Assembly: GCA_940671915.1 (NCBI GenBank)
Contig: CALNVZ010000174.1
Coordinates: forward strand, 26,113,132-26,177,131
DNA length: 64,000 nucleotides
Direction: 5' to 3'
Source: Paracentrotus lividus
Taxonomy: Eukaryota > Echinodermata > Echinoidea > Camarodonta > Echinidae
Part shown: one piece after another, positions 11,033 to 23,000 of the stretch
Position numbering within the stretch: position 1 is the first letter of the stretch
Layout: every line of letters starts with the position of its first letter
Notes under the pieces: model-generated
Told to the model about the DNA's origin: nothing
Seen by the model: only the letters and a program-made list of their open reading frames with translations
The model's database searches: none
Made by a program: the position numbers and the translations under genes

Positions 11033-14000
11033 GTAAAGATGTAACCTTTGATTTCTTTGGACCAGAAAGGCAGTAGCTCACAGTGAGTTACGCCCTTTTG
11101 GCTGTTTGCAAACTACATCATTTAAATTCAATTATTTTTCTTTTGCATATATACAAAGAACAAGAAGATGAAACTATATGGTAAAGATGGAATATATGTA
11201 ACCTCTGTTTTCTTACAACCATAAGGGCAGTAGCTCACATTAGCTACGCCCTTTTGGCTTTTGGCAACTAGATGATTATAATGTTATTTAAATTTAATGA
11301 TATCTATGTTTTCGTGGTTTTTTTTTCTTCTTTTTTTAGGAGAGTAGGCCTTCAAGTGAATTTAACATTTTTTTGTGGGAGTGGGGGGGGGGGGGGGGGG
11401 GGGGTGCTGCATGGAAATGAAACATTTATGGATGTTCCCAACTTCATGAATCTGAATCTACATAAACCATGGATGTATAAATTTTGTTCATGCATAAACC
11501 ATGGTGTAAGACGTGTCAAATGCCTTTGTAAATTTGGACCAATAGGAAGCGTTAGTCGTACAATATACATATTTTGTTAAATAAAATTTTCCCTTGATTG
11601 TTGGAAAAAGGTTTTTATTCTAAAAATTGAATGCCCGGTAGGTCATTAGAATTCCAGGTCTTCAAAATGTATAGACATTTTGGGGCCTTCTTCCAGTATT
11701 TTTACATGGTCAAATGGTTGACAAAGATTGGTGTTAGAAATAGGGATAAACAACATTTGGCCTCCTGATAGTAATTTACTTTAGAAGTAGCTTCTTAATA
11801 TCAGATCCAATCATCTCCACATTCCAATCCTATTGTAATTTTCTTCTTTTTGTCCGATATTGTGATAGGATAGAGGAAAGTTTCTTTAATTCAAGGATTT
11901 AGATTTATAATCCATCTGAGTGGATGATGGTAAAGTACCGTTATAGTATTGTATCTTGATGCTGCACTATTCATAAAAGTGCACTTATTCACAATTTAAG
12001 GGTCTTTTTAAAAGTAGAAATTGAGAAAGTGATTACTGTAGGGATAAATTTAGGACCTAAAGGGTCTTTAAAATGAAAATTGAAAAAGTAATTACTTTAA
12101 GAATAGTTTTAGGACTGATTGTATCTGTTTCAGGGAGGTACAATTGAGAAATATAAAAATAAGAAAAAATCAAATAAGGTGCTATTGCATCATTTATAAA
12201 CACTCATTTAAACTCTTATAAATAAGATATGAAATTAATTTTTACACACATCTTTTACTGCATGACAAAACAGATTCTGAAATGGGATATACCAATGACC
12301 TAGAAATCTCAACTTGATAGTGAAATTACCATCTTTAAACAAGCTGTGTATGTCTCTATTCTTAAATCGATAGGACATGTAGCTTATTGTACATTTATGT
12401 GTATATGAAACTAGTTAATAACATAAAATCATTATGAAGGTACATCCTGACAAAGCTTGTTATTTCCTGAAGTGCTGGCCTCGGAGTGATCGTCTACAAG
12501 ACAATATATTTGACATGACAAAATATGACTGTTACGGATCTTTCTTTTTTTTATTTATCATAATCACAAGCACAAGAATGTCTTTTATTCAAAGACCAAA
12601 TCACAGTCAAATACCATTTGCCTGCGAGTGAACTCTGAATAGTATCAATTTTCTTTCATTAAAAGAAGTGAAACAGTCAACAAAAGTTCACCAAAACGTC
12701 AAAAGCATGCAGCTGAAGCGCAAGTCAACTGAACAGTCAGCTGTTTTCAGTAAAAATGACTTGTTCTTCATTCAAACCTAAACGCAAAGTTCATCTGTGT
12801 CAGTTCTTTTGTATTCATAACTTCCATTGCTAGATATTTAAAGGGGAAGTTCACCCCGGAATGTAATCGGTTTGTAAAAATGCAGAAAAATAAAAGAAAA
12901 ATATGAGTGAAGGTTTGAAGAAAATCCACCAAAAGTTTTGATTTTGTGACATCACTTTGAAGCTGCTGTCCCATATGCTGTGTAATGTAAATTCCATAAA
13001 TTGCCTTTTTTTCAGAAGAACTTTAATCAGTTCACCTATGCTGTAGATATATTTTCGAACATATATTAATATATGCCATTATGATTTAGACCTATTCCTT
13101 CATCGAAAACCATGACATTTTTTTTTTATTGAATTCACATACACGATATAATGGGAGAGCAGCTCAAATTAATTTCCGCTGATTATCTGCGACAATAATT
13201 TTCAACTGTTTGAAACTGGAAAATGGGTCAAATGCATATTGGAAGGGTCAGCAGCATGAAATTTGCATGTAATATGTTGACATTAATATTGATAATTCAT
13301 ATTTTTTGTTGTTTTTTTTTTGTTGTTTTTAAAGATTTATTTATACACATACAGCTATATTCAGTACTCCATTTGGAGTTTTTAACCTGATTTGCTTTTG
13401 ATAAAACATTCATTAACTTAAATGTATATCATTGGAAAGTATTTTCTGTATAGGTCGTGATATGACCTAATTAATGTTTAGATTCAAGTCTCAATAGGCA
13501 AATAGCACACTGTTTGTGATCCGATGAATTAGCTCGATCAGAGCAGAGCGACTTTGTAGCGAAATAGCGTGCTAATTTGGAGGAAATCTAAACCCAAGTC
13601 ATCTTAGGTTTTTTTGAAAAAACTCGAGCTGGTTTATGGTTTACCACGTAAATAGCGCGCTATTTTGCGCGGTGCTGCACTAGCTTGAGCTAAATCCGAA
13701 ATCATACGCTAGCGGCTAGCGGTAGTAACCAGTTGCGCAATGCACATTGGGCTTGTTTGTTCAAGGTCAGTTCAAGTAGTTGTTAATGCGAAATTTTAAA
13801 ATAGCTTGAGCCTACATGAAGTGCAGGACCGGTTTCTTTTTTCGAGTTTTTACCCGATCCACCAATTTGCGCGCTATTTTTTAGCTCGACCTAGTGCAGC
13901 AGTGCCTATTGTACATGTAAATACATTAAGTACTCTACTTTGGTTCAATTCCGAGTAGCATTATAGATCTACGCATTGATTCATTAAGCTGATCAAACTT

Positions 14001-17000
14001 TTGACCTTGGTAACATCTATGCATCTCATCTATTGTCAATTTGCAAATGACAAAATTTGTTCATGCCAGACTTGGCAGTGGTACAAACAGAATTTTTTAC
14101 AAAAGTCTTCAAAGATTTTGTGAAATAGGAACGGATGAAAACATCTATCCATATACATTCACACAGAATTTAGAATATACATTGGTTCCTATTTTTACAA
14201 AAGCTACACTTTTGTAAAAAATTCTTTGTGTGTATTTAACCAAGTATATGACTATAAGCTTTTGTTTTGTGGAAATGAAATGTAGTCCTACATAAAAGGT
14301 CCATAGGTAGTCCTCACTTAAAGAGGGTTGTGTGTATGATAGGGCCCCTGTTAAATCTTTCAAATTTTAGGGGTCCAGAGTACAAATTTTTTGGGGGGCA
14401 TTACTTACAGGCACGTCTAGTAACATTAATTTTTTTTCTGGGCTCAGTCATTTGTACTTCCTAAGCTTCTGAAATGGCAACTGCATTATCCTTTATAAAA
14501 AAAGTACCCCTGCATTTTCTATTCTTATACATTTTCCTTGTTTCTTAATATCAGGACATTTTTTCAGTTGATTTTTTTTTAAATATCCCCTGGTGTGGAA
14601 ATCATTTTGGAGGGTTGACACACACACGCTTGCAAAATACTTCCTAAAACCTACAGAGAGAAACACTCAAGCATTTGTTTCGAAGATGAGGAAAACATCC
14701 CATCGTTTTTTGTCTGATGAGTGAAAGACTCGCAGCTGTGTAAACCTACAAAGACACTAGTTATTCAATAAATCTGTCATCTTGCTCCTTCCTTATTGAA
14801 TCATTGTGTCTTTTGACTCAGAAACGTTTCAATATCTGGTCCAATCAGTGAGTAAACGGGTTCAGAAATGGAGCCCCGACATGAAGACGATACAAGTATG
14901 ATTAATAAGAGGTTGATTGATGGTACCTGATAGATTTATTAGCTAAATTACGGGGCTATTCTTCATTTGTCAAACTCCCCGCTGAGCTTACAAGCATTTG
15001 GCCTTTCTTATATATGTCAAGTATGATGTCTCCTCTAATCTGATTCATTTTATTGGCTCATGATAGAGAGGGACAATTGTGATGATTGTAGAATATGAAT
15101 GAAAATAATTGTAAGATGATTACATGTATATACATGTAGTCAATAACATTTGAACTGAAGAAAGTGATTTGTTGTAACATGTGCTTACACCAATGGATAA
15201 TGAAAGTAAGTTTTGAAAAAAGGGTTTACAAAAATAAATGCAGAAATGAGAAAATAAAAAAAATGAAAAAAAAAATTTAAAATGAAGGAGCTGACATGAT
15301 TAAGAGGAGCATTTTTACATTCATATTTGAAGTACTGCAGAAAAAAAAAAATTATTAAAAAGTGGAGCATATCCTGTCCTCGAATGAAAAAGGGTTGTAG
15401 TTTTGTTTAAAAATTTCAGCTCATAGCTAACAATTTATTTTGAATGAATGTTAGTCACTTAGTGTCATTTTGCTTCAATGGGCCATCAAAGGCCTAATAT
15501 TTCTCCTTAAAATTAATGTGTCTCCTCCACTCACCCTATATGGCATGCAAAAGGTTTCTTGACGAAACACGATTGCACAAACTATGACATCCAGGAAATC
15601 TAGAGTATAACCACGAGCGCCCCTACGGGAAGGAGATAAGAGCAAATGCACTCAAGATAGGCGCTCAACCGAGCGCCTCAGCGGTTGCCTCAGGCACTAT
15701 TTATGATCATAACTTCTTGTTCATTTTTTCCAAGAGTAAAACTCAAATTCATTTGCTTGGTAAAATATGCAAGTTATTACTGTAAATTTGGTAAGTGCTC
15801 GTGCACGTAGATGGGTAAATGCATCTCATAGATTAGATCGTTTATGAAAAGCACATAATGGATATACAAACCTGAAAGGCTTGTGTATGTAATGTCTCTT
15901 CAGTTCAAGAAAGGGTTTTTGGAAGGAATAGGATATAAGTCTACTTTTGTCTTCTTATGTGTATATATTCATGTACCCTTACAGAATGTACTTGACGTTG
16001 TTTGTAAATCTATGGCTTGAACCATGATAAAACCACATTTTGGCTTAATTCCTGTTCTACACACTAAACCAAACCTGCCTTTTCAAGTGAACTAAGAGAT
16101 CAAGCCTACTTTTAGTAAGATTTTTTAAAAGACAAAAGTTTTCCAGTGTTACTAACCTTTTTCTTATATCGTCTTGCCAAATCCATGCAAATGGCCCTTT
16201 AATCATGAAAAAAAAACAACCAAAGAACAAAATGATATTTTGTTTTTGTTTTTAAAGGTAGTGTCATCCTTTTTCACAAATTGCGAAAACTAATGCAACT
16301 TGGCATAACTTTACAAATTAAAAGTAGTGTCATTTGGGTACATTTTATATGGAAGGTACTTTATTTTGGTCTTATTAATATTATATTCTTGTTCATAAAG
16401 GTTTTTTTTTCTCCATTTATTAACCATAAAAAACGCAATTCTATTTTTGATGGAACACAAGAAATAAAAAAATTTAATAAATGGGGGGGGGGGGGTTGGG
16501 ACTGGCCATGTTCCAACGTGTTAGTTAATATCTTAAAGCAAATAGCATCTACTTAAATGTCTTGGAGAATGTTGAATATTTTGAACCCAAGCCGTCATCA
16601 GAATCTGATTGAATGTTGGTGGCATGGCTCCACGCAATACAGTACCTAATAAATAGCATATATTATGTTCCTCTCGGAGAGTCATTATGGTGGAAACAGT
16701 GACATTATATACCTGTAGGTATGTTGCGCTCTAAGGGTGTGTTCGATGTTTATTTTTTAAATTTAAACTCCAACATGAATCATGATACAAAAGGCAATTA
16801 CAAAACACAGAACACAAACGCCATCAGTGGTACACTGTTCAATGTCGAAAATTTAAAGCTGATTATACGTCCATCGTCTTTCTCAAAAACAAACATCTGC
16901 GCTTTTTTTCACTTGCACGAGAACGTTCCACTGCGAGAGCACATTTAAACATGTTTGAAAACTTAATTGTGTTCAGTGTCGCATATTGTTGCGATGGTCA

Positions 17001-20000
17001 AGGTCGTAAAATCAAAGCTGATCGTGATTCAAAATGCATCTTTTAAATTTTCTTCCGAATGGAGATCTGAAACACGTTTACTTTTACGACCGGGAATGGG
17101 GACAATGAACACCAACTTTGTTTCTCTTTATATCAGCGTTTTGTATCGTGATTCATGTTGGCGTTTAAAATTTGAAAATGAACATTGAACACACCCTTAG
17201 GTACATATAGAGAGCATTCAAGGCAGTCTTGATTATTGAATTTAGGTTTGTCTGGAGACGTGATTACCATTAAGACCTCATTTATTAGGTCTTGAAGAAT
17301 TACATCATGGCCAGTGAAACAAACATTCTACATGAAGTATAGAGAAAGCTAATGGACTTTATACATGAATGTCTATAGCTAATTTAGAATGGAGGCATAG
17401 GCCATGCAGGAAATTATTAAATGATATTAATTCAACAATATAGGGCTTTGCTACTTCTTAGAAAACCATGAACTGAAGATGCCTTTTATATCGAAAGTAA
17501 AAGCCAGAAAGTTGCCATAAAAAACTTCCATGGATGATGTAATAAGATACATTTTCTTATGAGCATCAGTTCAAAAGTGTATTTCATCTGAGAGTTAGAA
17601 GGGCTTAAATTCAAGACTTTTGCTTCGTTATGTATCTAGAAGTCACAACATCACGCAATCTACTATAGATTGGTTTTCATATTGATGTCGTCTTGTTGAG
17701 CTGTTCTGAAAGATGAGATTTTATTTAGTCACATTAACTAGCTTGTTTACAATACTGGTCTCAAAAATTTTATTTGTGCCTATGTCTTATCCATTGTCTT
17801 GAGCTTTATCAAATACAATTTGTATAATTTAAATATATTATTGTGTATGGTGTACTTGGGCAATTTAATTGACTTGATCTATTTAAGACTCTTCTTGCAT
17901 GTAGGTTAATTATTAATTTAGTTAATGACCCTTCCTAACAGGCTAGATCCCCTACATGTCCATGCTTTGGCATTATTAGGGTTAGTATGACCCTGATTTG
18001 AAATAAGGCTTAATATTAAGTCAAGACATCTGTTCACTTTACAAGATAGGAGGCTGATATATAGTTAAGCTATTAAACAAGAATTAATGATATTAATAGA
18101 GGTATTATAAAGTGTCAGATTTGACATTCATGATATTATGCTTTTCAACAATTTGACAGTGGGTAACTACACAGTTGCTATTCGATAGAAAACTGTATTC
18201 TCGAAAACGATTTCCCTTTTGATTTGGTTTATTTTTAGACCACAAAGTGAAGGGGGGGGGGGGCTGATAAAAATAAGCACTGGGATGGGGGTATTGCAGA
18301 TGGCTTGTTCATGATCTAAATAACAAACAGTTCGCATACAAGTAGTGTTACATTTACACAATGTATGTTTATATAATTGCCAATTCCACAATAATTGACA
18401 TATTTTAAACATTGATAATCGTATATTGTACTACTGATTCATTTACCCATGAAAAATGTCAAAACTTATTGGATTATCATATTGGATTATCAACAAATTT
18501 GTTGCATACTTGATAAAGAGTTGTATCCCTTCTATAAATCAAGATGAAATTTAATTGTGTCATTAATAGAGCTTACAGATGTTAATTGTTTACTAATAGC
18601 ATCCTATATGGAGTGTCTTAATAGCTACCAGCATCATTAAAGGGTTATTAATGCCCTTATTTAGACATTATAAATCATTTACTTATATGGATAGGGCTAT
18701 TAAGTCCTTGAATAGTCATTTTCAGGGGAATTTTATAGAGCTAATAGTGAGTCTCATGCAAATGTATTGTGCAGTTCATAGGAAATTAGCGTTTAGTATT
18801 GTATTCGCTGTCATTTCCATGCAATTATTTTTTTTGCGCTGAGTGGTCTCAAATATTGTTCGCTGATTCTAAAATTCATGCTGCATTTAGGTAAGAATCA
18901 TGTTTAAGAAAGCATGCTCATGTATTTGCATGTTTTTAAATTCGTGCCTGCCGATCTTTGCGCGAAAATTAATGTACAGTGAATGTTTCCACGAGTAAAG
19001 TAATTATGTTTGATTATGTCTGTGTACATGTAGGTTATTTGGAACAGCCAAACATAAAATGTGAGAACAAATAATCATTATAAATAAAAATCAAAGGATG
19101 GACAAAAGGTTTGAAAATGAATGGTATACTAGAATAATGATAGAACATTTCCCTTCATCTTATTGATGAAATCTATTCAAATTAAAAGAGAAATAACTCA
19201 TAAATTAATCCTTGAAAGCTGATAAGGGGCTTATGGGTATTTCCTTTTTTATAAGTAATGTGTCTTTCTTCTTTAAGATGATAATATATCATACATTATG
19301 ATAATCTCTTACAATCACCATGGTTACCCTCATAAATTGTAGATCAGTTGTTTCTGGATAATCCTAATCCCCTTTCTATGTAGATTTCAAGATAGCCCAG
19401 ATCTGAAAACATGTTTATGCTACAAGTATGAAGGGCAAATACAAGGGGGGTGTATAAGTATTGCCCTAATTTCACCTAGCCATTACCCCCATAAGGGAAT
19501 ATTTTGTCTTGCTTCTCCAAACAGAAGTTTGAAAACAGGAATTGAATTGGTGAAGCGGTTGTCTCTGTCTGTTTGGATAAGGTCTGGCATCCTCTTCTTC
19601 CATGTGTCTTGAGATCAGGGTACAAGTAACAGAATGAGAATAGAAGAACCAATATTCAAAGATGGGAATAAGCATGGAGATTTAGTGTCTCCATGGAATA
19701 AGGTAGAACTGGGAACAAAATTGTGCAAAATTTACACTAAAATAAACACAATTGTCTGATATAGAACTTTTGTACATGTGTGTAAGTACATGAATGCAAT
19801 TAGAAGGAAAAAAAAAAGATTTATGCCAAATTCAATTTTTGTTTGATTTACCTGATATGTTGGTATCATTATCTCTTGTTATATTTTGGGATATAAGAAT
19901 ACTAAGCAGATTGGGGCTTCTTTTATTTCCAGTTACAGGGATATAGGCCTACTCAAATCTGTAAGTATAGGAATGTGTGCAATTCATAATGTAGTTAAAG

Positions 20001-23000
20001 GCATCAATTGAATTTGTATGATGAAAACTAAACAACATTAATTATAAAATCTTACTTTGCCAAGTCAAATTATTAAATCTCAGATCCATAAAAATGTCAA
20101 TATACAAACCTTTGCTTCATGAATGTGACAATTTATTTTCAATGTTCAGAAAATTAAGAAGCGGATGTTCATGAGGGAGGGCTGCATGCCCTTTTCCACA
20201 TCACATACATTGAAACAAACAAGTGGTTTAAAATAATCAAGGGAGACATGTTTACCTCAGTGGTTTTAACAGGTGCTCTCTTCATGCAATGCCTGGCAGA
20301 CCTTCGATTACGTTGTACGAGAAATTAAAATTGAAATCCCCCCATTTGTTCCCCTGCGTCTGGAAAGTGCATCGTAAACACAGTTTTAGGGTGAACTTTA
20401 GGAGAGGGAGTCTTCCGCCGGTTACTCCCGCGTGAGATGACGGATCGATGGAGCGCTCATGTAAGATGTTCACTCCATTGAAAAATGGAAATTGATTGCT
20501 GGAAAAGGTTAATGTGTCAATTATGATATGAGGAATGAAAACCCCCAAGGCTGGATAGATTGCTGGATGATTCGAGTTTGGTTTAGTTAGCTAATTCTCA
20601 AGAGATAGGGGCGATGAACATTTAATTTCTCTGCCTTGGAAAAATCACTTGCAGATGAATTCACAACTTTTAGAAAATGAGGCAATTCTTTGTGTTATTT
20701 ACAATTTAAAGACCTTGATGAGCTGTTTGTATATTGTCTTCTCACTTTTTTATAGATAAATTGGTAATAAAACTAATACAAATAATAAAACAAATCGGTC
20801 CCGAATATACATTATACAGGGTACGTGGATGCAGTCCTAAATACTGTCTTTTCCGGACAAATGTCCCAGTTTGATTATAAGCTTATTAGTATAACACATG
20901 AAGGTAACATTTAGGATGATATTTTTCAAAGTTTTACTCTTTTGGTTTGTTTGCTGCATTATTTTGGCAAATAAAAATATTAAGATTGATATTGAGATAT
21001 GACAACCTTGTGCAACCTTTCTTTTATACCAGTCACAATTTTTTTTTTTAATGTCTGAAATGTCTTTGGCAAAAATTTACGGGCCTGCAGATACAATTGA
21101 AGTTCTTTAACATTCTTTAACCCACTCAAAGACACCCTTGTACAATCTTGTACAGTCTTTTGTGATTGGTTTAAGAATCAACAAAGCTCTAGGGCAGCAG
21201 AAAACCATAAAGCCGCAATGTCAGAGGGCAAATTGTGCTGGGTATAAAGTCATCTCTTGAGACTCTGCCTAGAACACAATGTCTACTGTATAACATATCT
21301 AGGAAGTACTTGACTTTCACATGCAAGACTTGTCATTAGAAATATAAGAACAGACATCAGGCTTGGCACTTGTAATTTATGTCTAAATTCAGTTGTGATG
21401 CAATAAAAGGGAATGTACTATAAATTTAGAATACGTGTAGCTTCTGTGCAAAGTGAATATGACCCAAATAGGCCAGTTTTATAATATATTCACAAGCCTT
21501 TCAGTTTTACCTAGTAATGATGTATTCAAACAAACTGTTATTAAAGAATGACCTACAATATTCAAAATCCAAATTACATACATTAGTTGTTGCTATGTCA
21601 GGAAAACAAGGAACTTGTCTGACATAGCAACAACTAATGTGCAATCTGGATTCCAAATATTAGAATGGTACTTTGCTTGTTTTCAGTATTGCACCCCAGT
21701 CAGTGAGATGGACTCCAAATCAAATAGCAGATTACACTGTGCAGCAAATTTCAAATTAGTAGTCGAGTTACGAGTCAGTGAGAATATGACAGAGGTTATA
21801 ACTTGTACTTGATAGATGGTTTAGAATTGATCTTTTACTCCTTGAATCAATTGGATGTGTTTGGTCAGTGTGTTGACATTGCTATTTCCCTTGGCATTCA
21901 TCATTGACCACCATTCTCTAGGAAGGGTGATTAATTCGGCCTCTGATTAATTTCACTTTAATTTAATTTTATTGACAGAAAGTTGATGAAAAATCAATAT
22001 TTCTCTTTGAGTCAAATTTAAAAGAAAAAGTTAGTCTATCTTGCCTTTCACAGCACTCTATTAAAGCACTTTGCAGTATTTTCTGCAAAATATTGTAATT
22101 TTATGGTGATGTTTAATACCATATTTCAGGACCCAATGGCCCAAGGCCGTCATCAATTGTATGCCCCAGTAAGAGTGATGAGACGGGAACCAGGCCAGCA
22201 AAAATTTGAATAAAATAATCCCAAATGAATATGACTTCAGTGGATTATTCTTTGATTTTGAATCTATTTAGCAGTGTAATTGAGGTAGATATTACTGTTA
22301 ATCATACACAGTCCATTGAAACCATTCTTATTTTCCCTTTCTTTTCTCTCTTTTTTTATTTATTATTTCTTTTTTACATCAAAGAGGTCAGTTTTAAATG
22401 GTGCACTGACCACACGTAATGGCAAAAATATGTGCATTTTGCATAAAATCAATTCATAAGGCAATTTGACCAGCACCCACATGCAGGCCTATATAATTAA
22501 GCTTACAGTCTGCCTCCTAATTTATTGTTTGTAGTACATGTGGGGGACAGGCTTAATACATTGCTGCATATTATTGAGTTTTAATGAGATATGAAAATTC
22601 CTCTTTTTTAATTTAGGCCTATCTTTATTTCAGGATATTTTAACCATTTGTAAGAATATACAAACTCATATTGTGCTCTCTTAGGAAGTGAAAATTTATG
22701 AGCTATAAAACCCACCCACCTGGCCACCTCTTGAATTTCAAATTCACATAAATGTCAAAATAAATTCTGACAGTGACATCTCAAGTTATGTGAAAGAAGT
22801 GACAAACCTTCAACAATGGGAAATAAAATATTTCTATTTCAACAATTTATGGTTCCATGTCCTGCTCTCTATGGGGATATGAGAAAAATAAATTAACACT
22901 AGGGTAATAAAAAAATAATCTACTGCAATCAATTTTGAGGAAATATGTTTATGACTTTTTCCTAATTGTTTTCTCAAAATGCAAAATTTACTATTGTTGC

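Larger units (their letters stand above)
11033..22129 (+). other. Intron 1 of the PDZ gene
   Basis: About 11.1 kb from a GTAAAG donor to the acceptor TACCATATTTCAG. It contains the separately listed family A, B and E elements, homopolymer tracts and the hairpin at 21557-21661. A small 8-bp perfect hairpin (AGGCGCTC/GAGCGCCT) lies at 15658-15677. The remaining stretches (about 11640-12830, 13920-16270, 17210-18790, 19010-21550 and 21670-22120) are AT-rich and show no gene that I can support. Confidence 0.55.

Noticed and set aside
10713-11081. A 122-residue minus-strand frame opposite exon 1
   Set aside because: It is the shadow of the exon 1 region. The plus strand has a strong start context, an upstream in-frame stop, a matching splice phase and PDZ continuity.
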